From NCBI GenBank assembly GCA_946122785.1, contig CAMGYJ010000010.1, positions 26,205,608 through 26,269,607 of the forward strand: a stretch of DNA of 64,000 bases, in the 5' to 3' direction. The position numbers and the translations under genes are program-made. This document shows positions 42,978-55,300 of the stretch, one piece after another; the stretch's first letter is position 1; each line of letters begins with the position of its first letter. The notes below the pieces were generated by a model. That model searched no databases. It worked only from the letters and a program-made list of their open reading frames with translations, and was not told the origin of the DNA. This DNA is from Linum tenue (Eukaryota > Streptophyta > Magnoliopsida > Malpighiales > Linaceae).

Positions 42978-43513
42978 CGGAAACCCTAGCGATGCGTTCA
43001 GAGAAAATAGGAAGAGAGAGAAGGAAGAGAGATTTTCATCCAACTCTTTTATTGATATTCTACATTATCAATATGATACTTCTATAACTTTATTTTATTA
43101 TTAGACCCTACATTACTGAAGATTTACTTAACATCTATCTAGAACAGTTACGCAAATTGCAAATACAGTTTTTATAAGAGTGATATAGAATTTTACTTTT
43201 TTTTTTTATTAAGATACTATGGAATTGCATATTGCAAATACATTTTGTAAAAGTTATGGAAAGATAGTTATATCTTATGTATTAATTAAACAAACGTACC
43301 GAAGTCTTCTATAATGATTAAGACATTACGTAAGCTTATGAAGGAATAATTATTCATTATTTATCAATTAAACAAACATATGGAGTAACTATTTCACAAT
43401 GATTAAGACAGTACCACATAAAAATTATGGAGGTATCTAACATGATATTTTTTAAAATTCTTTGATTTCAAATAAATCGTCAAATAAGTTAATAAAATTT
43501 TAGATATAGTTCC

Positions 43514-43545
43514 TTGCCGCTGCGAAGCGTGGGCAAAAAGCTAGT
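43514..43545 (+). mobile_element. Helitron-like 3' terminus
   Basis: A small imperfect hairpin (TGCCGCT...AGCGTGGGCA) followed by AAAAAG and CTAG, then T. This is the arrangement at plant Helitron 3' ends (hairpin ~10 nt before CTRR, insertion between A and T). The 5' end is not securely found, so the extent is unknown. It may include the AT-rich repeats around LINE-A. Confidence 0.45.
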
Positions 43546-44640
43546 ATTACTATAAGCGGGATGCGAGCTACTATACATAGTTTTCCATTCCGATGACTGA
43601 TTTAATTATTTCGAGTTTAGTTTTTTTTACCACTTTGCGATTTTATATCACTGAAAAATTATCCATTTTGACCTTTCATAAGTTATTCTACATCAATATT
43701 TTGACTCTAATCATCTAAAATGATTAATCATAATAATATTAAAAGTAAAATTTACTTTGATTGTCTTTCTTAGTTTTTAATTTTTATAAACTTTATGCGG
43801 TAACAGCATTAAATAATTTTTGGACCCCCCGAACATTAAATCCTAGCTCCGCCCCTAATTTGAACACCCTATCCCCACTGAGTTCAAATAAATGCACAAG
43901 AATAGCATCAGGAGGAATGGACAGGGTCATGGGTTGTGAGTTGTGACTCGGACTCTCGGAGGATGATAGGAGGGATTGGGAGATTCCGACAAGTCTAGGC
44001 GACGGCTTCGTAAGTCTGAATAAATAATTAAATATATTTTTACAAATTTATTTCAAATTCGAGTACAAATCAATATTCATTCTAAAAAATTTCAAATTAT
44101 TTAAATAGAAAATTTTCTTACTAAAAATATACGTTACAACTTTACCCTTGAAAAAAAGAATATATTCTGAAATCTAATTTGAAATCGTCATTTTGAAATT
44201 TAATCGCAAATAAATTTTTAGACGGTATATTTCAATTAGTTTTTACTCAATTATTCGTTATACTATATTTATCATTCATATATGAAGTATACTTTCTCGC
44301 TCTTATTGTAAAAAGTTAGATATCAACGTTCTTTTTACCAATAATATATAAGAATAGGTTGAGCCACCCATCCCCATACCATACAAATATTATTCAACCT
44401 ACTCTTAATATTGAGGAATATATGGGTATTGAGATATCGTCCGCACATTGCTATCACCACCCGGGTTCCTTATATCGTTGGACTTGGACAAACTAAATAT
44501 CCAAACTTGTGAAATGGGCAAGCTAATGTGCCGGCTGTGTCACTTGCCTGCCGAAGCACCCGTATTTTCCACTAATTAATTTTGTTTCATCAATTTTATC
44601 GAATGCATACGGGACTTCCATGTTAAAGAAAGCAATATGA
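43546..44640. other. AT-rich intergenic DNA, no gene
   Basis: No recognisable frames or terminal repeats. The last part leads into the GLP-B upstream region. Confidence 0.4.
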
Positions 44641-44947
44641 CCAGTTTAGTGAATCCTCAACGTTGATTACCATGCGAAGGTTTTTTTGTTGTTTTCTCTA
44701 AACATGTGATGGTTCCAACTTCCATGCAACTTCATTGTCTTTTTCCTTCTGTAAGAGAAGCCGGACATGGAATTGGATAAACGTTGCATGTGCCGTTTTA
44801 CATATCGTCGGCAACTTACCACTAGAATATTTCGATTTCAATTAACCGCCGATGGACGGCTAACCTCGTAGATTACTATATTATAAGTCAGTGCCAGCTA
44901 CAAAGAATTCCTCAAGCCTTGTCACATATAATAACATAGCCAGGTTC

Positions 44948-44954
44948 TATTTAA
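44948..44954 (+). promoter_or_regulatory. TATA box of GLP-B
   Basis: TATTTAA in the context TTCTATTTAAACACC, 113 bp before the ATG. It is the same block as in GLP-A and GLP-C. Confidence 0.7.
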
Positions 44955-45066
44955 ACACCCTTCCACGGGCATTGCAGGACATCACTCAATCTACAAGCTT
45001 CTTCTTGATTATTTGTGACAATTATTTCTGACAGTTTATCTCTCTCGATACGTTCGTCCATTTGGG

Positions 45067-45819
45067 ATGGGAAAAATGCAAACTCTCCTTCAGTTGAGCC
45101 TATTGTTGGCTCTCACGTTCTGCCATCTCACATTTGCCTCTGACCCTGCATCTCTTCAGGATTTCTGTGTCGCAGATAGAAACAATCAAGGTATGCATAT
45201 TTATCTTACTAACAATAATTCTAGTTTAACTATCATACTTCTGTAAACTGTTTGATGGAATTTGAGATTCATTTCCTTTGCAGTGAAAATGAACGGATTT
45301 GCTTGCAAGAATCCTGCGACAGTCCAAGCCAAGGATTTCTCTTTCACCGGGTTGCACATTCCCGGAAATACCCGTAATGCTATTGGTTCTGCCGTCACAG
45401 CTGCCACTGTGACTCAGATTCCTGGTCTCAATACCTTAGGCATCTCAATGGTGCGTATTGACTTAGCGCCATGGGGTATCAATCCTCCGCACACTCATCC
45501 AAGAGCTACCGAGATTCTCACTGTCATTGAAGGCTCTCTGGAAGTAGGATTCGTCACATCAAACCCTGATAATCGCCTTATCTCAAAGATTCTCCAAAAG
45601 GGTGATGTATTTGTCTTCCCAATCGGGTTGATTCACTACCAACGCAACGTTGGAAATGGTAATGTTGTGGCCATTGCTGCACTAAGCAGCCAAAACCCAG
45701 GAGTTATCACAATAGCCAACTCCATCTTTGGGTCAAAGCCAGACATTTCTGCTGACATTCTTGCAAAGGCATTCCAAGTGGACAAGAGCATTGTGCAGCA
45801 GATCCAATGGAGGTTCTAG
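45067..45819 (+). CDS. Germin-like protein GLP-B, apoplastic cupin
   Basis: Two exons, 45067-45190 and 45284-45819, with a 93-bp GT-AG intron in the same phase-1 place as in GLP-A. 219 residues. Signal peptide at 1-24, Cys34/Cys49, box 1 HTHPRATEI (His111, His113, Glu118), QKGDV, and box 2 FPIGLIHYQ with His159. It should bind Mn and be secreted. It differs from GLP-A and GLP-C in having the canonical HTH and in many positions of the first half of exon 2. The pseudogene at 13153 is its nearest relative in the window, alike also in the 3' flank. Enzyme activity (superoxide dismutase or none) cannot be told from sequence. No lesion seen. Confidence 0.93.
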
Positions 45820-47059
45820 GAACTATGTGTGATGTTTCATAAAATTGTGGTTACCTGTGACGCTAAATCGGATTTACTTATTGGCCGCTCATTTATGTTT
45901 TTACCTTATTTTTATTTGGTTTGCAATTAGGTGGCTACTCAAATGATGGGTTACTGAATTACTGTATGTGTTTGTTTGCTAAAGTTGATTGATAATTTTT
46001 ATCAATTTTTGTATTATGTTATTCGTTCTTTATTAAGATGAAAACATCTAAGATAATAATAATCTTAAGTTCACTAAAGTTCACTGCTAAAGAGATCATA
46101 AGAGATGATAACGGAAAACTTCAACATACAAGACGGAATGCATTAACATGGTTACTATTTTTTTTAGTCATGTTGGTTATCGAACTCTATATTGTTCATT
46201 TTTTCTCTTTTTTTAAATGGACAGTCAAGTTTGAAAAGGGTAGTTTTGAAACAAAAAAAATACATATGATTGTGATTATTACCCTAGTTTATCACTTTCA
46301 TATCATATGTCTCTCCTATCCCTCCGTATCCTTCTTCTCCTCCTCCTCTCTCCCTGTCTCTTCGTCCTTGGCGGCTGACCCCTCCCCCTTCTTCTCCTCC
46401 TCCTCTCTCTGTTGCCACTACCACCGACTCTTCTTCCCTGGCAGCCGCCCCCTCCCATTCAGGTTGCCACTGTACCCGACCACTGCCTGTTGCGATGAAC
46501 TTCGACCACCGCATGCCACTCCCTCCCTCTTCATCACGCCATCGGAACCAATTGACCTCATCTGAAGCGGAGCGGTGAGAGTTTCGCAACCCAGGAGATC
46601 TGATTTTTTCATATTGATATTGGTTTTTTTTAGTGGTATTTTTTTGCATCTTTATTGATTATCATGTAATGTTATTGTTTTTTGTATTGATATTATCGTA
46701 TTGGTATTTATCTTCATATATTGATCAGGTATGCAATGGTATTGGTTAATAAGTTCTAGTGGTGTTGATTTGGTCGTCGTTTCCCCCTCCTCTTTCTGTG
46801 TATGTTGTGGTAGTGTTTTTGTGCGGGCACTTTTTATGTTTTGGTATTGATTTCTTGTTTTCTTTTTGCACTAGTATTAGTTCGGCTGAACGGAGACAAG
46901 AAAATAATTGAGAAGAAGAAGGCGGAGTGATGGCCGAAGAACTGTGGAAATGAGAGGTGGAAAAGAAAATTTTAACTAATATGTATTTGTAACTTCTAAT
47001 CATCCTCCCCTCCCCCCGCATAGTGGGACTCACTCCTAGTATCCTCATCCCACATGCAT
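45820..47059. other. GLP-B 3' flank and intergenic DNA
   Basis: The first ~150 bp aligns with the pseudogene 3' flank (13564-13740). The stretch at 46300-46540 is strongly pyrimidine-rich (CTCCTCCTCTCTC tracts) and gives a chance Ser/Phe-rich frame that is not taken as a gene. Confidence 0.45.
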
Positions 47060-48390
47060 ACTATGGTATTAGGAAGCCTGGCCTCCCTTGTTTGAGGGAC
47101 TAACAACCGCAGGTTGGAATTGACGCATTAGAATTGAAATCTCATATTGTTTGCCTTCAAAGACAACACGATTCCGGGATTTCCAAATTCTCCAAAGGAT
47201 CGCTACAATCGCCATCAGCAATTGGAGCTGATTTATCAACAACATCCGCTTCTTAAGGAATAGTGGAAAAGTATGTCGAGGCAACCCCTGACCTAAGTAT
47301 TTCAGTCCAGAATGATCGCATAAAGCTCGAGCTACTAGACACTCAAGAAATGAATGCTCCATCGCTTCCGAGTCAGCCCAGCAGACGGGACATCTAGGGA
47401 GCACCTGAACCTTTTTTTCAATAAGGGCTTCTATCGTTGGAAGGATCATATGGAAAAGCTGTCACAGAAACACCTTTAACTTAGGCGAAGTACGATCACA
47501 AACAGAACCAACTAAATTGATCCATCCAACTAGCCAGAGATCGCCATCGACCACCCTGCTTGTCGAGTAAAACTGCCAGATGATAGGTTGACTAAACAGT
47601 AACAATCTCGTCTCTTGTGTCATGCTAGATCATCCTGCATCGTCACGAGGGAGAGGAATAGTTATGATTGCCTGACAAGTCGCTGGGTCAAACGACTCAG
47701 CCGCAACTCACACCACTGTCCACACCCTGGGGAAATTATCTCAGCCACCTTTTGGCCTTCCCCATCTAGGAGCACGTGAGGATTATAGACAGAGAAAGTG
47801 GGATGTAGGCGAGTAATCCAACTAGAGTGAAGCAAAGAAATCGATCAACCATTACCAATCTGCCAACAAAGGCCCGTGACCAGCAACTGTCGACAGTAGA
47901 AAACACTCTGCCATCCCCACGATGGACTTGATCGAGCAGAAGCAGTGAGGAAAGTCCCAATTGGAAAATACTTCCCCTTATAGACTTATGCCAAGAGTGA
48001 CTGAGGATTAGAAAGAATTTGCCATCAAATCTTAGCCAAAAGGGCCTGATTGAAATGTTCAAACCGATGAAATTCCATCCCACCATCATGTTTGCTTTTG
48101 CACATATTATGCCAGGAAATCCATCTAATCCGGGAATGATCCCCTTCCACGCCCCACCAAAATCAGGCTACATGGTTGTCAAGAAGTCGACAAAGAGAGA
48201 GAGGAATCTTAAAGCAAGACATGACATACAGTGGTAGAGCTAAGGCAGCGGATTTGATCAGAGTCTCTTTAGCCGCCTAGGACAAAGTCCGTTGCTTCCA
48301 TCCCTGAAGTCAGCTAAGCAGCTTTGCCTCCAAGAAACGGAAGGTGTCCATTTTTGACTTGGATATCAGTGTGGGCAAGTCGAGGTACTT
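47060..48390 (-). pseudogene. L1-type LINE ORF2 relic, 3' part (LINE-B)
   Basis: Minus-strand fragments run in order: the RT C-terminal text TLISKSKMDTFRFLEAKLLS and ALPLYVMSCFKIP, then a WGVEGDHSRIRW-like stretch with GGMGFHRFEHFNQALLAKI. The zf-RVT domain follows with LPRCPVCWADSEAMEHSFLE and LWRIWKSRNRVVFEGK. It contains several stops and frameshifts, and no endonuclease or catalytic FADD is present. No tail or target duplication is recognised. Confidence 0.8.
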
Positions 48391-48993
48391 GTCTTAGACA
48401 CCCACTACTCAGTTACAGAGCCAGAAAATTGGCCAAGAGAGTGTCTTTGTCATATCATAAAAAAATCACACATATAATAGAAAAGTCAACTCTAAATGAA
48501 ACAAAAAGTCAACAACGCAATACTCTAAATTCATAAAATTACATAAAAATAGTTTCACGCACACCGGTTACAACGTCAAACAAATAAGATCAGTACATAC
48601 AATTCAAGACTTCCATTCATCAAATATTACAAATTAGAACTCACAAGTAGCTTGGAATTGATTTTGTGAAACAAACAAGTGAACTTCAATTGGTACTTCT
48701 TCACTTTCAGCTTTGTTTAAACAAAAAACAAGAAATTCATCTGCTGTAGAGATACAAAAGAAATGAGCAAGTTTAAACAAAATATTACTATAAATAAAGA
48801 CGAAAGTGCATTGCATAACAAAACTCACTCGGTCGAGATGGTAATGAATTCTTCTTGCAAACGAACCCACGTGGTGTATCATCTATAGCCATCGGCGCCT
48901 TGATTATGCAGGCTAGTGTCAAAGAGTGCAAGCACCGCCATAAGTAAGCACCGACCAGCCAGGATACAGAAGCTCCAGAGAGAGGAGAGAGCA
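48391..48993. other. Intergenic, no gene recognised
   Basis: AT-rich sequence with short chance frames only. Confidence 0.4.
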
Positions 48994-49001
48994 TCGCAGA
49001 A

Positions 49002-49669
49002 TAGGGGTGGGAAATGGGCGGGTTGGGTGGATTTTGGTCTCGAATTGGCCCACCCGCTTACAAGCGGGTTGAAATAATTTTGACCCCGCAATCCACCCAC
49101 ATACTTCTGCGGGTTAGGTTGGGTGGGTGGCGGATGGGTGCGGTTGGGTCGCGGGTCAACCCGCAAAAACAATTCTCCAACTAACCATTAAGAAAGTTGA
49201 CTAACATTTATAACAAGTTCATAGCAAAATTAGTAAGACTGTATCAATAATTTGTGATTTTGATACAATTAATAATTTATAGTTTGCATCCCAATATTTA
49301 ATAATTATTAACAATAATATGCATACCAATACCCAATATGTAATGGATATTGCACAACACAATGACCAATAAAAGTAGTCAAAACTATTATTTATTCTTC
49401 ACCTTTTGAAGCATATTGTCAGACTGTAGCGCAGTTCGAAAATATGATGAATATTCGATACTATAAGAAACAATATTTTTCATGTAAAAAATAGGATGCG
49501 GGTCATATGGGTGACCCGCAATCCACCCACCATCCACCCACATAAGTGTGGGTGGGAGATTTACCAATCCGCAATCCACCCACATCAATCACCCACTGCG
49601 TGCGGGTCGGGTTATTTGCGGGTGGATCAATATCAATCCGTGGATTAACCACCCACGTGCACACTCCTA
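49002..49669. mobile_element. Non-autonomous hAT element, H2
   Basis: 668 bp. Ends TAGGGGTGGGAA and GTGCACACTCCTA. The 8-bp target duplication is TCGCAGAA (48994-49001) and TCGCGGAA (49670-49677), one mismatch. Both ends are crowded with GGGTGGGT / ACCCACCC / CCCGC motifs (about 49018-49160 and 49497-49660). The middle is AT-rich and non-coding. H2 resembles H3 (58841-59544) closely in motif content. Confidence 0.85.
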
Positions 49670-49677
49670 TCGCGGAA

Positions 49678-51602
49678 CAACTTTTTTTTAAGTGATACCC
49701 ACATAAGTATCAGTACTATTTGTATTATGTAAACTACCTATTATGCAGTCCTAGAAAAAAGTGTTGCATTACATATTTAACTAGGTGGCGATGTCGCGCC
49801 TTGTCGCGGGGCGAAGATGACCTATGAGCACGTATTATGTGGTCCGTTATGGTATTTTGTTAGTATTATTAGCTTAAAATTAATTTTTTATTAGCCTAAA
49901 ATTAGTATTGGCTAGAGAGATATATGGTGGTAAACATCCAATTTAAATATTTTTGAAAATTTTGGCAAATAAATGATATTTACATAAATCCAAGTAGACT
50001 CATTGATTATGGGTAGGTATGAGTGACGTATATATGGGTTTGGGTAGGGTATGGATATTTACTTCCATAATCTAAATGTGTATGAGTTGGGTATGAATAT
50101 TCATTTATTCAAGGGTGTTTTAATTATACATACAAACATTAGACCTATTTATAGAACTTCAAAAGATTACGTACAAAAATGTAATACACAAAATTTTAGG
50201 TACTAAAATGTAATGTCCCATCAATATTTTGAGGACTTGCCAAAAAATATATTTAGGTTATAAATCTAAAGATCTATTATGTTTAGCTACCGAATTGTAA
50301 TTTGCATAGTTGAGGCTTAATTTCTTTTATGGTGACGTATTTAAGATGATAATTATTTACTTTTTATTTGATATGTGTAGATACCTAGCCATACATTCAA
50401 TCACGGGTGAAAAAATAAACTCTGGAAAGAAGTAAAAAAAAATACAAACTGGAACTTGCTTAAAATTTCACGCCTTCAAATCCCATAGTGGGAGGTGATG
50501 ACTATGTAATAAGTAATAATTGTATTTATTTATTTTTAATTGCACTCGACATTGAGCTGAAAAAGTTAGTTGTTCATGGTTCAATTATTAATTTTCTAGA
50601 CTGTTGGTGAGTTGTGTATGGACTCGTTCATACTTATGATTAGAATGCATAAAAATAGTATTTTATTTAGGGTTAGACGAAAAAGGCAAAGAAAGAAATA
50701 AAGCAAATGTTATGTAAGGCGAATGAAAAATGAAACGAAGAGGAAGTAGATGATGGAGAGGTTTTGACCAATTCTTTTAGTTGGCCGTCAATACAACAGT
50801 CACCCCTTTTCACCGTAGCAATTCATTGACACTTGCTGATGTAGATGTCGCATATTTTGTTACATGTAGTTACTAGAAGTTTGTTTAGTACCCCATAAAT
50901 ATACTAAATGAGTTTATAAATTTGCTCTTGCAATATTTTACAGTCATCTCTCTTTTATCATTTATTTAATGTTCCACATAATGAGCAAATTTAAAATGGT
51001 CGAATCTTCTCCTACAGTTGAGTGAGATAACATCGTATATGGTACAAACAAAATTTATATTTTTATGTCATGGTTGATTAAATTCATGGATTGATTCAAA
51101 AAGATTGGTGGATTGGATTTATTGATTCAAGTGAAATCTAAACATTAGATCAATATTTAAATTTAAAAAATATGTAAGTATGAAAATCTCATAATATTTA
51201 GATACCAAAAAATAACTATTTAATGATTTTACATTAACATTAAATTTGGGTATCAAAATATAAAATATACGTTATAATAACTAAGTTGTAATTTAATTAA
51301 ATTTGGAGTATCAAAATTTAAAATGTACATTAATACCTAAAGAAGAAGTGAGGTACTAAGTTGTAATTTATTAGACAACACTAACCTAACTTCTTGTTTA
51401 TATATATTAATGTGCAGTCGGATTTTGATTCTTACCGCTTATATGCCGTCTCATTTTCATTGGACTATTGGTACCTCAACAATTTTTATAATTACATCCA
51501 TTAGAAGTTTGGGTTTTTTACACTTATATTGCATTTTTTTAAATATTTACCTAAAGTACAGAAATCTAAAAAATAATTCCAAAATTATAGTACATATATG
51601 CT
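49678..51602. other. AT-rich intergenic DNA, no gene
   Basis: About 1.9 kb of low-GC sequence. A GC-rich blip at 49783-49815 (TGTCGCGCCTTGTCGCGGGG) next to ACTAGG resembles an inverted Helitron end but is too short to call. Confidence 0.4.
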
Positions 51603-52258
51603 AAATGCCGGTTATTGGCTTTAATTCCACAACGCACACCTTCCCCTTTTCTTCTCCAGCGAGAAAGTCCCCAAACATACGTAGGGCGCCGGCTGTGAAA
51701 TATGTCCGGGGCACAAAAACAAAGACCCAGGAAAAAAGAAAACATATTAGTTGATTTCTGGATTAAATGGTTGCGCGAGTCTCCCCCGACCAACATTAAA
51801 TTGGATACCGCTGAAAGAAAGTCATGGTTTATGAATCAAAATTCCCTGTTCTATAAAACTGAAACAGAGTAACGTTGAATTCATAAAGGGTTAAGTAATA
51901 ATTATACATGTAGACGAGAGAAGCAGTTAGAGATGTGGCAACCCAATTTCCTACTCCAATAATCACTGGAGGATGCAAAGACACAAGATGTTAGCTTTGT
52001 GAAATTGGCAGAGTTTAAGTATAAAATTGTAGGGGCAACAGCAGCCAGCCCTATGTCCGCCCGCAAGTTAATTCCTCCCAACTATAGGAATTTTGTTTCT
52101 TTTGGTCTCTCTGCAAGACGGCTGCATTTAGGTGCATTGCTAACAACTTTGTAAGAAAAAAAATTGTGGGCAGAGATTTGAGGCGGCTTTCTCGCCGGAG
52201 AAGAAAAGGGGAAGATGCAGCAATGGCGTTGTGGAATTAAACCCAATAACGGGCATTT
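51603..52258. mobile_element. Foldback element with ~60-bp terminal inverted repeats, class unknown
   Basis: The left end AAATGCCGGTTATTGG, TTTAATTCCACAACGC and CCCCTTTTCTTCTCCAGCG is repeated inverted at 52188-52258 (CGCCGGAGAAGAAAAGGGG, GCGTTGTGGAATTAAA, CCAATAACGGGCATTT). No coding capacity. A target duplication could not be settled. The LINE at 52346 inserted less than 100 bp to its right. Confidence 0.65.
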
Positions 52259-52331
52259 GGGGCGCGGACTCTCCAATTGGGCTTGTCCTCGCCCCAACTA
52301 TCCTTTTTCTTTCAGCAAATTCAATTGGGGC

Positions 52332-52345
52332 GTGCACGCCCCAAT
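52332..52345 (+). repeat. LINE-C target-site duplication, left
   Basis: GTGCACGCCCCAAT, identical to 58333-58346. Confidence 0.9.
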
Positions 52346-52388
52346 ATTTTTTTTGGTAGTGAAGAGGAGCGAGACGGCGCTCCAACCG

Positions 52389-55300
52389 TTAACTTAGAAC
52401 AAGTCTGGGGGTCTGTATACCCAAAACGTCATGAAAAAGCAGATGGTTGAGTGTCGGCGTCGGGATCGGGAGAAGGTGCTCGCCAATGCTGAAGGAGTGT
52501 CCCAATGACGCGAGGTAATCCGCCACCACGTTCGCCTCCCGAAACACATATTTAAGGTTGATCTCCCACTCTCTACCCATGAGTCGACGAATCTGGCTGA
52601 CGACATTGTAGTGCGGACTCCCTGCTGCTGCCTTCTCGATCAGCTCCAGTGCTGCCTTCGAGTCCGAATGAACCTCCACCTTCCTCGCTCCCTCATTCCA
52701 AGCAACTCTCAAACCGATACAGATTTCCATGAGCTCAGCTCTCGTTATCGATCCTCAACCCAGGTTAGCCGTAAAGGCTTTTATCAAGCGTCCATCCTCC
52801 CTCTTAATAGCTCAGCGGCGCTTCCCTGGTTATAAACCACTGACCCATCTGTGTTTAAGCAATCCCATCCCGCCGGGGGTGGTTTCCATGCAATTAGCTC
52901 GTTCTGCCGCGTTGTCACCTCCGTAAAGTCCCTCTCCTCCTTCTTCCAAGCTTCCACAATCTGGTCGCACCACCATCGTGCCTGCTGCTGTGTCTCGGCA
53001 ACTGCTGCAAGCTGTTTTTCGAAGACCCATTTGGTCTGATGCTTCCATAGCACCCAGTCACTACAGCGAACAAAGTCGCATCCACCTTATTTCCACGCCC
53101 CGTCAGATAGTGGTGAAGCCTTCAAGAACTCCGCCCTCGCGTAAGAGTAGTCCCGGATCACATGCAGCGTCGATTCCGGCCTATTTCCACACAGGGGGCA
53201 GGTGTCATTGGTGGTGCGATGCCTCTGTTTCCGCTCCTCATTGGTTAAGCGTTTACGGTGAGCTGCCAGCCACAGAAAGGCTCGGATGCGCTGAGTTGCT
53301 GGAGTATGCCACACCACTCTCCACAACTGCCGATGATTCCCTAGCACAGCCTCCTCATCAAGTAATTCATAAGTCGACCTGAGGGAGAATTTACCTGAGT
53401 CCGTTAGTCTCCATATCGGGATATCAGGTCCCTCCTCCTGCGGTACCAGATGTAACTGTATTTGTTGCACTACACTTTGCGACAAGAGGGCTTATAGATA
53501 CGGAGTGTTCCATTCCCCATTCAGACCAAGTTCAGCCACCGTCAAAGATTTTGCTTCCACCGGCAGCTCTCCCGCCAGCTCAGCAAGCGTCAGTCCATCC
53601 TGTAGCCACCGATCCGCCCAAAAGCGCACTGTCGTGCCACTCTTTATGTTCCACATGATCACCTCCGGGAGCAAGTGCAGGACGCGGAGTACCCCACGCT
53701 ACAAATTTGACAGGTGTCCTGTCGTGTGTGGCTGCCACCCTTCCCCCTTCCTCCTGAGGTATTTCGCTCGAACCACTCTCGCCCACAAGGTGTCTGGTTC
53801 CGAAAGCAGCCGCCATGCAATTTTTACCATGAACGCTTCGTTTATTGTCGATGCGCTCCGCAAACCCAAGTTGCCCTCTTCTTTCGGTCTACAGATCGTC
53901 GACCAGTCCACCAGGTGAATTTTCTTGCCCAGCTCTGAACTGCCCCAAACAAAACTTCTTATCTTCTTATCTATGTAGTCACGTACACTGGCAGGTAGGT
54001 ACGATGTCTGCATAGTATACCCTGGCAGGGCAGAAAGAAGCAACTGTGCTAGTGTTATCCGTGTCGCTAGACTGAGAGAACTGACCTTCCATCTAGCTAA
54101 CCGGGAATCGATTCTATCAATGAGGGCTATGTAAGTAGCTTTTGAAACCCGATCATGAATAACCAACACTCCCAAATATCTCCCCAAATTCTTCGTTTCC
54201 TGAATTCCAAGCTCTTCACTGATAGCATCGCCCTCGGTTTGAGTAACATTCCCTGAGAAGAAGACTCTCGACTCCGGGCGTCTGACCTATTGACCTGAGA
54301 CGGCGCCAAAGCGCTGAAGACATTTGTTAATCACCTCCACCTGTGTCGTCGATGCCTCTCCCATCAGAATGAGATCGTCCGCGAAGAACAGATCCGATAA
54401 TTTCGGGCCGTTTTGAGACAAGCGGATGGGTTTCCATGACTGATTCTCCACCGAGGTTTTGATCAGGTGGCCCAGTCTCTCCATACACAAAGTAAAGATG
54501 TACGGTGAGAGAGGGCACCCCTGCCGTAAACCCTGTGAAGGTGAGAACTCCTCAGTCAACCCCCCATTCCATTGAACTTGCATCTTCGTTGTTGTGATAC
54601 ATTGCATCGTTAGCTCACTGAACTCTTCTGGCACTCCTGTGGCCTGCAGGGTGTCTCTCACGAAGCTCCAACGAATTCGATCATACGCCTTGGCCAGGTC
54701 TATCTTCAGAACCATCCAACCTTTCCTCCCTTTCTTTGCTCGCATCGAGTGAACAACTTCCTGCAAAATACAAATATTGTCAGTAATGTGTCGACCCGGG
54801 ACAAAGCTTGCCTGGGTTTCATCCACTAGGTTGGGCATCAGGGGCTTAAGCTTCTTAGCAAGGATCTTCGTGATGATTTTGTAGGCCACATTGCATAAGC
54901 TGATCAGCTTGAACTGCTCAACCAGTGTTGGTTTTGGTATCTTCGGGATGAGCACAAGAATCGTGGCATTCACCCACTTTACCCGTGTTGGGGACTCCCA
55001 GCAGCTTTTAGCGAAGTTGACCATATCAGGCCGACAAAATCCCAGCACTTCTTATAGAATAGTGGATTGAGACCGTCTTTCCTCGGGGCTTTTAACGACC
55101 CCATGGCTGCCACTGCTCTATAAATCTTGTCATCGTTGAAATTCCTCTGGAGGTCTGGCCATCTTTGCGGCTGTAGGGAGTTGAAGCCCGCTGGGATAGG
55201 AACAAACTCCATAGCATTATCCGTATAGAGGTGGGCATAGTAGTTTTTTGCCATATCCTGCATCTTGGATTGGTCATCTTCCCAGTTCCCATCATCATCC

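Larger units (their letters stand above)
38309..43030 (-). mobile_element. L1-type LINE, near full length (LINE-A)
   Basis: Minus-strand element. A T-run at 38309-38318 is its poly-A tail, followed upstream by ORF2 (41821-38435) and ORF1 (42977-41923). The 5' end is near 43030. A clear target-site duplication was not found. Both ORFs are broken by a small number of stops and frameshifts, so the insertion is fairly young for a dead element. Confidence 0.85.

Noticed and set aside
46038..46649. 175-codon + frame and 121-codon - frame in the GLP-B 3' region
   Set aside because: Pyrimidine-tract composition on one strand gives Ser/Phe and Glu/Gly runs; no motif or splice support.
49783..49815. 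Inverted Helitron-like 3' end (ACTAGG next to GC-rich hairpin)
   Set aside because: Hairpin is short and no partner 5' end was found; left unannotated.
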